A stretch of DNA of 13,902 nucleotides from an uncultured Rivibacter sp. (GTDB taxonomy: Bacteria > Pseudomonadota > Gammaproteobacteria > Burkholderiales > Burkholderiaceae): NCBI GenBank assembly GCA_946480925.1, contig CAMLLU010000106.1, positions 1 through 13,902 on the forward strand, in the 5' to 3' direction. Shown here piece after piece: positions 6,668 to 13,902 of the stretch (the first letter of the stretch is position 1; each line of letters opens with the position of its first letter). Position numbers and translations under genes: made by a program. The notes below the pieces were generated by a model. The model was not told where the DNA came from and did not search any database. It saw nothing but the letters and a program-made list of their open reading frames with translations.

Positions 6668-8207
6668 GGCGGGTCTCCAGGGCCTGTGCCTGCCGGCGCA
6701 GCCACGGGCTCGCGCGGTAGCGTTCGCCGCGGTAGTGCGCGTCCAGCGCGTCGAGCACGGCCACCACGCCGGCGGCAGACGCTGCGGGCTTTGCATCCCA
6801 TGCCGCGAGCCATTCGAAGGGGCCTTGCGGGTAGTTCACGCCGAGCTTCATCGCATCGTCGGCGCCTTGCTGCGTGCACACACCCTGCGCCACGGCATCG
6901 GCCGCTTCGTTGACGAGCATGGCCAGCGTGCGTGCGACCACGAGACCCGGCAGGTCCACCAGGCGCGTCGGCAGGAAGCCGAGCGCCACGAGCCACTGCG
7001 CGGCTCGCGCCTGCCATTCGGGGCTGGCTCCTTCGGCCACGGCATAGGCCAGCGCCCGGCCTGCTTCGACACGGCGGGCATCGAAACGGTCGAACACCGC
7101 CACGTTCGCGTTGCCCCACAGGGCGGCGAGTTCGGTGGCGGGGCGGCCATCGGTCTGCACGAGCCTGGCACCGTCGATCGACAGGCCGGTCCAGCCGTCG
7201 TGCTCGATGCGTTTGACCTCGCGCCCCAGTGCCGCGGCCAGCCATGCAGCCAGCGGCCCCGTTCCGTGAACCGCGATCTCCTTCGGCGAAAGCGGTGCAC
7301 CGAAGGCCGCTGCTGCAGGGGCCGGAGAAACGCGCACCCCGCCTTCGTAGCGGTAGAACCCGCGCCCGCTCTTGCGCCCCAGCAGCCCGCCATCGACCAG
7401 CTCGCGTTGCACGATGCTGGGCACGAAACGCTTGTCGTGGAAGTTGGCCTCGTACACCGAGCGCGTCACCGCGAAGTTCGTGTCGTGGCCGATCAGGTCC
7501 ATCAACTCGCAAGGCCCCATGCGAAAACCCGCGGCCACGAGGCAGGCGTCCAGCTCGTGCGGCTGTGCAGCTTGTTCCTGCAGCAGCGCCAGCGTCTCGG
7601 TGTAGTACGGCCGCGCAATGCGGTTGACGATGAAGCCCGGCGTGCTCTTCGCATGCACCGGCACCTTGCCCCAGGCCTTGGCCAGCTCGAAGATCGCGTC
7701 GGCCACGCCCGCATCGGTCTGCAGGCCATGCACCACCTCCACCAGCTTCATCAGCGGCACGGGGTTGAAGAAGTGCATGCCCACCACGCGCTGCGGCAGC
7801 CGCAGCCCGTTGGCAATGGCCGTCACGCTGATGGACGAAGTGTTGGTGGCCAGCACCGCGTCGTCGGCCACGATGCCTTCGAGCTGGCGGAAGAGGCCGC
7901 GCTTGGCCTGCAGGTCTTCGACGATGGCTTCGACCACGATGCGCGCCGACGCCGCAGCTTCCAGCGAGCCCACCGGCTCGATGCGCGCCAGCGTCGCATC
8001 GGCAGCGCCTGAATCGAGCTTGCCCTTGGCGACCAGCTTCGCGAGCGTTTCGCCGAGCTGCCCCTTCGCCGCAGCGGCCGCGCCCTCGCGCATGTCGAAG
8101 AGGAACACGCGGTGGCCGGCTTGTGCCGCCACCTGCGCAATGCCCGCGCCCATGATGCCGGCACCCACCACGAGCAGCGGTGCGCCGCGAAGATCGAGGC
8201 CGCTCAT
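6660..8207 (-). CDS. 3-hydroxyacyl-CoA dehydrogenase (PaaH/PaaC-like, two C-terminal domains)
   Basis: A 515-residue NAD-dependent dehydrogenase. The Rossmann nucleotide-binding loop GAGIMGAG is at 15-22. The catalytic elements NTSS (122-125) and HFFNPVPLMKLVEVV (145-159, catalytic His145 and partner Glu157) and the interdomain PGFIVNRI (190-197) are all intact. A second 3HCDH C-terminal domain occupies about 418-505 (LPGLVVARTLAMLVNEAAD, then YPQGPFEWL). This long two-domain form is typical of PaaH-type enzymes that oxidise 3-hydroxyadipyl-CoA to 3-oxoadipyl-CoA in phenylacetate degradation, the same step that follows benzoyl-CoA ring opening. The start is the ATG at 8207, which overlaps the upstream crotonase stop as ATGA; an upstream in-frame start at 8222 would lie inside that gene. 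The physiological substrate is inferred from context. Confidence 0.9.
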   Translation of the reverse strand: MSGLDLRGAPLLVVGAGIMGAGIAQVAAQAGHRVFLFDMREGAAAAAKGQLGETLAKLVAKGKLDSGAADATLARIEPVGSLEAAASARIVVEAIVEDLQAKRGLFRQLEGIVADDAVLATNTSSISVTAIANGLRLPQRVVGMHFFNPVPLMKLVEVVHGLQTDAGVADAIFELAKAWGKVPVHAKSTPGFIVNRIARPYYTETLALLQEQAAQPHELDACLVAAGFRMGPCELMDLIGHDTNFAVTRSVYEANFHDKRFVPSIVQRELVDGGLLGRKSGRGFYRYEGGVRVSPAPAAAAFGAPLSPKEIAVHGTGPLAAWLAAALGREVKRIEHDGWTGLSIDGARLVQTDGRPATELAALWGNANVAVFDRFDARRVEAGRALAYAVAEGASPEWQARAAQWLVALGFLPTRLVDLPGLVVARTLAMLVNEAADAVAQGVCTQQGADDAMKLGVNYPQGPFEWLAAWDAKPAASAAGVVAVLDALDAHYRGERYRASPWLRRQAQALETRHA

Positions 8208-8992
8208 GACCCGGGCCCCCACGACGGCGGGCGCTTGGCCAGGAAGGCGGCGAAGCCTTCGCGCGCCTCTTCGGTGCCGCGCACGCGCGCAATGGTGGCC
8301 GCCGTCAACTCGCGCACGCCAGGCGTGACGGGGCCGACTTCGAGTTGCGAGAACAGCGCCTTGATCTCGCGCTGCGCGGCCGGGCCACCCAGCAGCAGCT
8401 CGTTCACCACGACACTCACCGCTTCGTCGAGCTCTGCCAGCGGCACCACCTGCTGCACCAGCCCGATGGCCAGGGCCTCGGCCGCGGCGATGCGCGCGGT
8501 CGTCAACGCGAGCCGCCTGGCTTGCCGCTTGCCCACGGCATTGGTCACGTAAGGGCCGATGACCGCGGGCAGGATGCCGAACTTCGCTTCACTGACCGCA
8601 AAGCTCGCGTTGTCCGCAGCCACGGCCACGTCGCACGCGGCCACGAGGCCCACACCGCCACCCAGCGCCGCACCCTGCACCCGCGCCACCGTGGGCTTGG
8701 GGCAGGACTCGATGCGCGCCAGCATGGCGGCAAAGCGCCGTGCGTCCTCGAGGTTCCAGGCTTCGCTGGCCTGGCTGGCGCGCTGCATCCACTGCAGATC
8801 GGCGCCGGCCGAGAAGTGCTTGCCGGCACCGGCCAGCACGATCACGCGCACGTCGTCGTCGGCCGCAAGCTCCGTGAATGCCGCGTCGAGGTCGGCGATC
8901 ATGGCCTCGTCGAAGGCGTTGTACACCTCCGGGCGCGACATGGTGACTTGGGCCACGCCGGCGGCGCGGCGGTCGATGGTGAGAGTTTTCAT
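8204..8992 (-). CDS. Enoyl-CoA hydratase/isomerase family protein (LiuC/PaaF-like)
   Basis: A 262-residue crotonase. The oxyanion-hole region HFSAGADLQWM is at 59-69 and QGAALGGGVGLVAACD at 106-121. The first catalytic Glu of classical hydratases is replaced by Gly115 (GGGVGLVA), while the second is present as Glu135 in SEAKFG. The local sequence GGGVGLVAACD...PAVIGPYV resembles methylglutaconyl-CoA hydratases (LiuC) that I recall, so that specificity is an alternative. In this operon context hydration of 2,3-dehydroadipyl-CoA to 3-hydroxyadipyl-CoA is a natural role, but this is inference. It is translationally coupled to the downstream dehydrogenase (ATGA overlap). It is separated from boxA by 214 bp containing a long palindromic repeat, so it may or may not share the box transcript. 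Confidence 0.88.
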   Translation of the reverse strand: MKTLTIDRRAAGVAQVTMSRPEVYNAFDEAMIADLDAAFTELAADDDVRVIVLAGAGKHFSAGADLQWMQRASQASEAWNLEDARRFAAMLARIESCPKPTVARVQGAALGGGVGLVAACDVAVAADNASFAVSEAKFGILPAVIGPYVTNAVGKRQARRLALTTARIAAAEALAIGLVQQVVPLAELDEAVSVVVNELLLGGPAAQREIKALFSQLEVGPVTPGVRELTAATIARVRGTEEAREGFAAFLAKRPPSWGPGS

Positions 8993-9062
8993 TGGTGAAG
9001 TGCTTTACGTTCGAGCTGGGCAAGCGTGTCGCAAATCGAGGTGTCGAAGGAACCTCAATTCA

Positions 9063-9153
9063 TTCACCGCAGAGGCGCAGAGGACGCAGAGGACCGCGGA
9101 GAAAGCGGGCATTCCTCCGCGAATCTCCGCGCCCTCTGCGCCTCCGCGGTGAA
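9063..9153. repeat. 91-bp long inverted-repeat element, copy 1 (boxA-crotonase gap)
   Basis: Arms of 39 bp (9063-9101 and 9115-9153) flank a 13-base loop; 33 of 39 positions match. The arms begin TTCACCGC and consist of repeated CGCAGAGG-like units. Three of the six mismatches become G-U pairs in RNA from the minus strand, the direction of the flanking genes, but A-C clashes in plus-strand RNA. It starts 54 bp downstream of the boxA stop. A copy of identical length and geometry lies upstream of boxA at 10591-10681. No coding capacity is suggested. Confidence 0.9.
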
Positions 9154-9206
9154 GGTATTCAGCGATTCATGCGCGAAACGGACGCTCGTGGCCTGCCCAG
9201 AAAAGC

Positions 9207-10565
9207 TCAGTAGGTTTCCAGGTGCAGCCGGCCATCGCGCTTGAGCGTGGCACCCAGTGGCTCCCAGTCCAGGCCGGCCAGCGTGGCGATGTCCTTCAAC
9301 GCCAGCACCACGCCCTCTTCCATGCTCTTCAGGCCGCACACGTAGAAGTAGCTGTTGGCATCGCCCAGCAGTTGCGCAAGGTCGGCCGCGCGCTCGCGCA
9401 TCGCGTCCTGCACGTATTTCTTGGGCTGGCCCGGCGTGCGGCTGAACGCGAAGTTGATGTCGATGAAGTCCTTGGGCAGGTTCTGCAAGGGGCCGAAGTA
9501 AGGCAGTTCCTCCTGCGTGCGTGCGCCGAAGAACAACATCAACTTGCCGCCTTCGAACTTGCCGGAATGGAGCCCCCAGTCCGCGCCTGCGTCGCGGCCG
9601 CCCCCCGAGGGGGTCGCGCTGGCTTGGGACGGCCCGGCGCTGGCGCGCGCCCTCAGCCGCCGCCTCCACTCCGTCATCGCCCGCATCGGCGCGCTGCCGG
9701 TGCCGGTGCAGATCATCACGATGTGGCTCTTCGGGTGGTTGGGCATCAGGAAGCTGGCGCCGAAGGGGCCGATCACCTGCACCTTGTCGCCCACCTTGAG
9801 GTCGCACATGTAGTTGCTGGCCACGCCGCGCACCGGGTTGCCCTGGTAGTCGGCCAGCACGCGCTTGATGGTGAGCGACACGTTGTTGTAGCCGGGCCGC
9901 TCGCCGTTGCGCGGGCTCGCGATCGAGTACTGCCGCGCATGGTGCGGCCGGCCGTTCGCATCGGCACCCGGCGGCACGATGCCGATGCTCTGCCCTTCGA
10001 GCACCGGGAAAGGCATGCTGCCGAAGTCGAGCACGATGTGGTGCGTGTCGTATTCGCGGCCCACCTCGGTGACGCGCACGTTGCCGGTCACGGTGGCGGT
10101 GATGGACTTCTCGGCCGCACGCGGACCATAGAGGTTGGTGTACGCATGCGCCGCGCTCCACGGCGGCAGCGTGGCGCCCCATTGGGTGCTGTTGAATGTT
10201 TCCTGCCCGGCGGTGCTGCTCTCGCCCTGGGCGGCGGCCGGCGCCTGCACGACAGGTTCGTCCACCACTCCCGCCTCGGCCAGCTCCTCTTCGCTCAGCT
10301 CGGCCGGCAGTTCGCCCCAGCCCAGCTGCTCTTCCACCGTGTAGGCCCGCGCCTTGGGCACGGTGCGCCAGTTGTCGATGCTGCCGGTAGGGCACGGCGG
10401 CACGCAGGCCATGCAGAGGTTGCACTTGCCCGCATCGACCACGTAGTTGTTCGAGTCGTGCGTGATCGCGCTGACCGGACAGGTGGCCTCGCAGGTGTTG
10501 CAGCGGATGCAGATCTCGGGGTCGATCAGGTGCTGCTTGATGACGATGACGTCGGAGACATCCAT
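9207..10565 (-). CDS. boxA: Benzoyl-CoA 2,3-epoxidase reductase component BoxA, with an unusual internal insert
   Basis: A 452-residue iron-sulfur flavoprotein that passes electrons from NADPH to BoxB. Two [4Fe-4S] ferredoxin motifs lie at the N-terminus: [12 protein letters not shown] (19-30) and [12 protein letters not shown] (48-59). A variable acidic/Ala-rich linker (about 80-125) leads into a ferredoxin-NADP reductase-like half, with RQYS (211-214) for [16 protein letters not shown] (285-297) and [10 protein letters not shown] (406-415) for NADPH. Between RRRLR and SGKFEGG lies an insert of about 28 residues (306-333) rich in Ala, Gly and Ser that I do not expect in BoxA and that is encoded by repeat-like DNA. 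The start is the ATG at 10565, preceded by GAGAG; an upstream GTG at 10595 lies in a repeat. boxB is upstream across 136 bp. Confidence 0.95.
   Translation of the reverse strand: MDVSDVIVIKQHLIDPEICIRCNTCEATCPVSAITHDSNNYVVDAGKCNLCMACVPPCPTGSIDNWRTVPKARAYTVEEQLGWGELPAELSEEELAEAGVVDEPVVQAPAAAQGESSTAGQETFNSTQWGATLPPWSAAHAYTNLYGPRAAEKSITATVTGNVRVTEVGREYDTHHIVLDFGSMPFPVLEGQSIGIVPPGADANGRPHHARQYSIASPRNGERPGYNNVSLTIKRVLADYQGNPVRGVASNYMCDLKVGDKVQVIGPFGASFLMPNHPKSHIVMICTGTGSAPMRAMTEWRRRLRARASAGPSQASATPSGGGRDAGADWGLHSGKFEGGKLMLFFGARTQEELPYFGPLQNLPKDFIDINFAFSRTPGQPKKYVQDAMRERAADLAQLLGDANSYFYVCGLKSMEEGVVLALKDIATLAGLDWEPLGATLKRDGRLHLETY
9567..9650 (-). repeat. GC-rich repeat-like DNA inserted in frame within boxA
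   Basis: These 84 bp (28 codons) interrupt conserved boxA sequence without breaking the frame. They contain a CCCCC-cga-GGGGG hairpin core (9601-9613) and, at the end nearest the boxA stop, GGGGGCTCCATTCC on the coding strand. The order (C5/G5 hairpin, GC-rich middle, GGGGG-n-CCATTYCC) is the same as in the boxC-boxB intergenic repeat at 12241-12294, which runs in the opposite orientation. I recall similar GC-rich elements scattered between genes of Variovorax and relatives. The boundaries are estimated from where familiar BoxA sequence stops and resumes. Confidence 0.65.
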
Positions 10566-10590
10566 GGGCAACTCTCGAAAAGCAAATGCA

Positions 10591-10681
10591 TTCACCGCGG
10601 AGACGCGGAGGGCACGGAGAACCGCAGAGGGAGTCCGGATTTCTCCGTGGTCCTCCGCGTCCTCCGCGCCTCCGTGGTGAA
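10591..10681. repeat. 91-bp long inverted-repeat element, copy 2 (boxB-boxA gap)
   Basis: Arms of 39 bp (10591-10629 and 10643-10681) around a 13-base loop; 32 of 39 positions match and every mismatch is a purine transition, so several are G-U pairs in RNA. It shares the TTCACCGC...GGTGAA ends, arm length and loop length with the copy at 9063-9153, but the loop sequence differs. It begins 20 bp after the boxB stop codon and ends 25 bp before the boxA start, filling most of the gap. It probably folds into a strong hairpin in the box mRNA. Confidence 0.9.
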
Positions 10682-10701
10682 GGAGTTCACCAGCCTTCCC
10701 G

Positions 10702-12129
10702 TCAATTGAATCGGACGTACTCGAAGTTCACCGGCTGGCGGTTGATGCCCATCACCGGCGGCGCGATCCAGTTGGCGAACTTGCCGGGCTCCACCACGCG
10801 GCCCATCAGGCTGGCCACGAAGGCACGATCCGAAGCACTCGGCAGCCACTCGTCCTTCTTCGCGTTCCACTCGGCCTCGCTCACCACGCGCCCCTCGGGC
10901 GACACCTTCACGCCGGCCAGGCCGCCGATGTTGCGGTGGAAGGCCTTGTGCGGCACGGTCAGGCGCACCGGGATGCCGGCCTTTTCGATGACCTTGTTCC
11001 AGCGCTGCACGCCGGCCATGCTGTCCTTGATGTAGTCGTCGCGCAGCACTTCGTTCAGCGCGTTGAGCATCGGTACTTCCTTCTCGACAAGAGTGCCATT
11101 CGATGCTTGGAGCACCTTGTAGGCCTGGCCACGCAGCTGGTGGTCGTCGGTGCGCTTGCCTTCTTCGTAGCGGCCCTTGAGGCCCGTCGAATAGAAGGTC
11201 GCGGCGTTGCTCGACTCGTCGGCGCCGAAGAGGTCGATCGTCACGCTGTAGTGGAAGTTGAGGTAGCGCTGGAGGGTCGGCAGGTCGATCACGCCGGCCT
11301 CGCGCAGCTTCTTCGGGTCGTCGGTCTTCAACTCGTTCATCACCTGGCAGGTGCGCTGGATCACGCGGCTCACGCCCGACTCGCCCACGAACATGTGGTG
11401 GGCCTCTTCGGTGAGCATGAACTTCGTGGTGCGGGCCAGCGGGTCGAAGCTGCTTTCGGCCAGCGCGCACAGCTGGAACTTGCCGTCGCGGTCGGTGAAG
11501 TAGGTGAACATGAAGAAGCTCAGCCAGTCCGGCGTCTTCTCGTTGAAGGCCTGCAGGATGCGCGGGTTGTCGGCCTGCCCGCTGCGGCGCTCGAGCAGCG
11601 CCTCGCCTTCTTCGCGGCCGTCGCGGCCGAAGTGCTTGTGCAGCAGGTAGACCATGGCCCACAGGTGGCGGCCCTCTTCGACGTTGATCTGGAACAGGTT
11701 GCGCAGGTCGTACATCGACGGCGCGGTGAGGCCCAGGTGGCGCTGCTGCTCCACGCTCGCGGGCTCGGTGTCGCCCTGCGTGACGATGATGCGGCGCAGG
11801 TTGGCGCGGTATTCGCCGGGCACGTCCTGCCAGGCGGTTTCGCCCTTGTGGTCGCCGAAGTGGATCTTGCGGTCCTGCTCGCCCGGGTTCAGGAAGATGC
11901 CCCAGCGGTAGTCGCGCATCTTCACGTGGCCGAACTGCGCCCAGCCTTCCGGGTCCACGCTCACCGCGGTGCGCAGATAGACGTCGAAGTTGGTGCTGCC
12001 CTCGGGGCCCATGTCGTCCCACCAGCTCAGGAAGCTGGGCTGCCACTGCTCGAGCGCGCGCTGCAGCGTGCGGTCCTCGGCGAGGTTGACGTTGTTGGGG
12101 ATCTTCTCGCTGTAGTTGATGGAAGACAT
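10702..12129 (-). CDS. boxB: Benzoyl-CoA 2,3-epoxidase BoxB (di-iron oxygenase)
   Basis: A 475-residue oxygenase that inserts one oxygen of O2 into CoA-bound benzoate to give 2,3-epoxy-2,3-dihydrobenzoyl-CoA, fed with electrons by BoxA. The di-iron ligands are all visible at the expected spacing: Glu122 (GDTEPAS), Glu152 and His155 (VEEGRH), Asp213 (FTDRD), and Glu242 and His245 (EEAHH). They are offset by two from the positions I recall for Azoarcus BoxB. Length is normal for the family. The start is the ATG at 12129, with AGGA seven bases upstream. The frame stays open to 12291, but that extension translates intergenic repeat DNA and is not protein. It follows boxC after 166 bp. Confidence 0.97.
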   Translation of the reverse strand: MSSINYSEKIPNNVNLAEDRTLQRALEQWQPSFLSWWDDMGPEGSTNFDVYLRTAVSVDPEGWAQFGHVKMRDYRWGIFLNPGEQDRKIHFGDHKGETAWQDVPGEYRANLRRIIVTQGDTEPASVEQQRHLGLTAPSMYDLRNLFQINVEEGRHLWAMVYLLHKHFGRDGREEGEALLERRSGQADNPRILQAFNEKTPDWLSFFMFTYFTDRDGKFQLCALAESSFDPLARTTKFMLTEEAHHMFVGESGVSRVIQRTCQVMNELKTDDPKKLREAGVIDLPTLQRYLNFHYSVTIDLFGADESSNAATFYSTGLKGRYEEGKRTDDHQLRGQAYKVLQASNGTLVEKEVPMLNALNEVLRDDYIKDSMAGVQRWNKVIEKAGIPVRLTVPHKAFHRNIGGLAGVKVSPEGRVVSEAEWNAKKDEWLPSASDRAFVASLMGRVVEPGKFANWIAPPVMGINRQPVNFEYVRFN

Positions 12130-12295
12130 TTGATTTCCTTCTTCAGCAAACGTTGATGTTTGTTCCCGGGGCGCGCAGTCCGCACGCATGAAGCCATCGA
12201 GCCCCAGCGGCCACCGCGGATCGGGCTCTGCCCGGCCGCTGGGGGCACCCCCTTGAGGGGGAGCGCCGAAGGCGCTACGGGGGTGGGCCATTTCC
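12130..12295. repeat. boxC-boxB intergenic region filled with stacked hairpin repeats
   Basis: Three perfect inverted repeats follow one another: CCCCAGCGGCC (12202-12212) with GGCCGCTGGGG (12234-12244); CCCCC (12248-12252) with GGGGG (12257-12261); and AGCGCC-GAA-GGCGCT (12262-12276). The block ends GGGGGTGGGCCATTTCC, almost touching the boxC stop codon. The sequence matches a type of GC-rich interspersed element that I associate with Variovorax and related Comamonadaceae (from memory, not checked). The part next to boxB (12130-12200) holds only its ribosome-binding site and a weak CAAAC-N6-GTTTG dyad at 12147-12162. Confidence 0.75.
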
Positions 12296-13902
12296 TCAGA
12301 CGCGGTTCCAGTCGAAGGCGGCCTTGTCGCCCTTGCCGTAGACCTTCAAGGCGCCCTTCTCGCCCACGGCGTTGGGGCGCTGGAAGATCCAGTTCTGCCA
12401 GGCGGTGAGGCGGCCGAAGATGCGGGTGAACATGTTTTCCACGCCGTTGAAGCGCAGGTTGGCTTCCATGCCGGTCAGCGCATCCGGGCTCATCGCCACG
12501 CGCTCCTCGATGGCGATGCGGGTCTCGTCGGGCCAGTCGATGTCGTCGGGCGCACTGGTCACGAGGCCGAGCGCGAGCGCCGCCTCGCCGCCCAGCGGCT
12601 GGCCCACCTTGGCGCGCACGGCCTCCATGGCCGGCTGCTCGTCATAGAAGCGGCGTTGCAGTCGGCTCTGGCCGGTAACCATCGGGTAGAGACCGAAATT
12701 CGTTTCGCCCACCTGCAGCGTCGGCGCGGCGGATTCATCGCTGGGCAGCACGAGCTGGTAGCTGCGGTCGCAGGCCAATGCCAGCTCGAGGAAGCTGCCG
12801 CCGAAACACGAGCCCGGCTCGATGAGCGCGAACAGGCTGCGGCTGCTCACGTCCAGGCGGCTGAAGGTGCGGCGCAGGTAGCCGATGGTCTCGCGCACGA
12901 ACCAGTGGTCCTGGTGGGCCAGCAGCACCGCGTCCATCTGCGCCACCGCGTCGTGGTGGCCTTCGGTCTTGACGACCCAAGTGCCGATGTCGAGCTCGTT
13001 GGTGCGCATGTGCAGGATCGCGTCTTCAAGCTCGCGCGCCAGTGCCAGGGGATACCACTTCGCGCCCGCGGCCTCGATGGCGGCCACGTCGCTTTCCACC
13101 CTGGCGGCAGGCGCCTTCACGGTGAAGGTGGCCACGCGCCGCGCGCGGTCGATCTCGACCACCACGTTGGGGTAGCGCAGCGCATCGGCCTCGAGGCTGC
13201 GTGTGATGGGCGTAAGCGCCACGCCCTTGGCATCGGCCGGGCGGTCGCTCTTCTTCGCCAGCTCGCGGGCACGTTCCTGCACCTTGGCGGCAAAGGTCGC
13301 TGGCTTGGCGATCTCGTCGACCAGCCGCCAGTCCTTCGCGCGCTGGCCGCGCACCCCTTCGACGCTGGTGCAGAAGATGTCGGCAAGGTCATGGCGCACG
13401 CGGCGCTTGTCGGTCACGCGCGTGAGGCCGCCGGTGCCCGGCAGCACGCCCAGCAACGGCACCTCCGGCAGGCTCACCGCGCTGGAGCGGTCGTCCACCA
13501 GGACGATCTCGTCGCAGGCCAGCGCCAGCTCGTAGCCGCCGCCGGCGCAGGCGCCATTCACCGCGGCCAGGAACTTCAGGCCCGAATGCTTCGAAGAGTC
13601 TTCGAGGCCGTTGCGCGTCTCGTTGGTGAACTTGCAGAAGTTCACCTTCCACGCATGGCTCGACAGGCCCAGCATGAAGATGTTGGCGCCCGAGCAGAAC
13701 ACCTTCTCCCTCGCACTGGTGACCACCACCGTGCGCACCTCGGGGTGCTCGAAGCGGATGCGGTTGATGGCGTCGTTCAGCTCGATGTCGACGCCCAGGT
13801 CGTAGCTGTTGAGCTTGAGCTTATAGCCAGGGCGCAGGCCGCCGTTTTCGTCGAACCCGGCCGCCAGCGTGGCGACTTCGCCTTCGAAGCTGAGCTTCCA
13901 GT
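12296..13902 (-). CDS. boxC: 2,3-epoxybenzoyl-CoA dihydrolase BoxC (5' end cut by right window edge)
   Basis: A ring-opening crotonase-superfamily enzyme that hydrolyses 2,3-epoxy-2,3-dihydrobenzoyl-CoA to 3,4-dehydroadipyl-CoA semialdehyde and formate. The frame is open from the stop at 12298-12296 to the right edge, giving 534 residues; the family has about 550, so only about 20 N-terminal residues are missing. Counting from the edge, VFCSGAN is at 67-73, NGACAGGGYELALACDE at 115-131 (Glu124) and LPEVPLLGVLPGTGG at 144-158 (Glu146). Both crotonase glutamates are thus present, unlike in the two small crotonases nearby. The sequence closely resembles BoxC proteins I know, including the C-terminal QNWIFQRPNAVGEKGALKVYG. 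An internal GTG at 13738 is not the start, since strongly conserved BoxC sequence continues upstream. It is the first gene of the box set within the window. Confidence 0.96.
   Translation of the reverse strand, partial: WKLSFEGEVATLAAGFDENGGLRPGYKLKLNSYDLGVDIELNDAINRIRFEHPEVRTVVVTSAREKVFCSGANIFMLGLSSHAWKVNFCKFTNETRNGLEDSSKHSGLKFLAAVNGACAGGGYELALACDEIVLVDDRSSAVSLPEVPLLGVLPGTGGLTRVTDKRRVRHDLADIFCTSVEGVRGQRAKDWRLVDEIAKPATFAAKVQERARELAKKSDRPADAKGVALTPITRSLEADALRYPNVVVEIDRARRVATFTVKAPAARVESDVAAIEAAGAKWYPLALARELEDAILHMRTNELDIGTWVVKTEGHHDAVAQMDAVLLAHQDHWFVRETIGYLRRTFSRLDVSSRSLFALIEPGSCFGGSFLELALACDRSYQLVLPSDESAAPTLQVGETNFGLYPMVTGQSRLQRRFYDEQPAMEAVRAKVGQPLGGEAALALGLVTSAPDDIDWPDETRIAIEERVAMSPDALTGMEANLRFNGVENMFTRIFGRLTAWQNWIFQRPNAVGEKGALKVYGKGDKAAFDWNRV

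Noticed and set aside
9063..10681. CRISPR-like reading of the CGCAGAGG-type repeats
   Set aside because: The units are contiguous inside two inverted-repeat elements about 1.5 kb apart, with no regular spacers and no cas genes.
12147..12162. CAAAC-N6-GTTTG dyad upstream of boxB
   Set aside because: Only 5-bp arms, a single copy and no promoter hexamers nearby; could easily be chance.
12130..12291. N-terminal extension of BoxB by 54 codons
   Set aside because: It translates the intergenic hairpin repeat. BoxB family length and an AGGA ribosome-binding site both support the ATG at 12129.

Overview
The window is GC-rich (roughly two thirds G+C) and carries an aromatic-acid catabolic region of a betaproteobacterium. 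Gene content (benzoyl-CoA epoxidation genes boxC, boxB, boxA, the regulator boxR and a feruloyl-CoA synthase-type ligase) and several GC-rich hairpin repeats of a style I associate with Comamonadaceae point to that family, most likely Variovorax or a close relative. The host assignment is inference.

Layout, left to right. Bases 1-859 (minus strand) hold the first 286 codons of a feruloyl-CoA synthase-like acyl-CoA ligase that runs off the left edge. It is divergent from a TetR-family regulator (1000-1665, plus). Their 140-bp shared promoter region has two copies of CCATAC-N6-GTATGT, good operator candidates. The TetR gene converges on a large membrane sensor histidine kinase (1678-4776, minus), and everything from there to the right edge is on the minus strand. 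Read in the direction of transcription (right to left) the order is boxC (5' end cut by the window edge), boxB, boxA, a crotonase, a 3-hydroxyacyl-CoA dehydrogenase, a second crotonase, boxR, histidine kinase.

How the genes work together. BoxA (reductase) and BoxB (di-iron epoxidase) convert benzoyl-CoA to its 2,3-epoxide. BoxC opens the ring to 3,4-dehydroadipyl-CoA semialdehyde and formate. After oxidation of the aldehyde (boxD, not in this window), the crotonases and the dehydrogenase are suited to the following isomerisation, hydration and oxidation towards 3-oxoadipyl-CoA. BoxR is expected to sense benzoyl-CoA. The crotonase/dehydrogenase/crotonase trio has overlapping stop and start codons. 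The kinase starts only 24 bp after boxR and has no response regulator in the window. Benzoate-CoA ligase, boxD, the thiolase and a transporter are not present and may lie beyond the right edge.

The least ordinary features are: (1) an apparently in-frame insert of about 28 codons in the NADPH-binding half of BoxA, whose DNA looks like an intergenic GC-rich hairpin repeat; (2) two 91-bp long-palindrome elements of one family, one on each side of boxA; (3) stacked hairpins filling the boxC-boxB gap; (4) the paired operator in the fcs/tetR region; (5) an unpaired propeller-type histidine kinase behind boxR; and (6) a crotonase lacking both usual catalytic glutamates. I see no tRNA, rRNA, CRISPR array or transposase gene.
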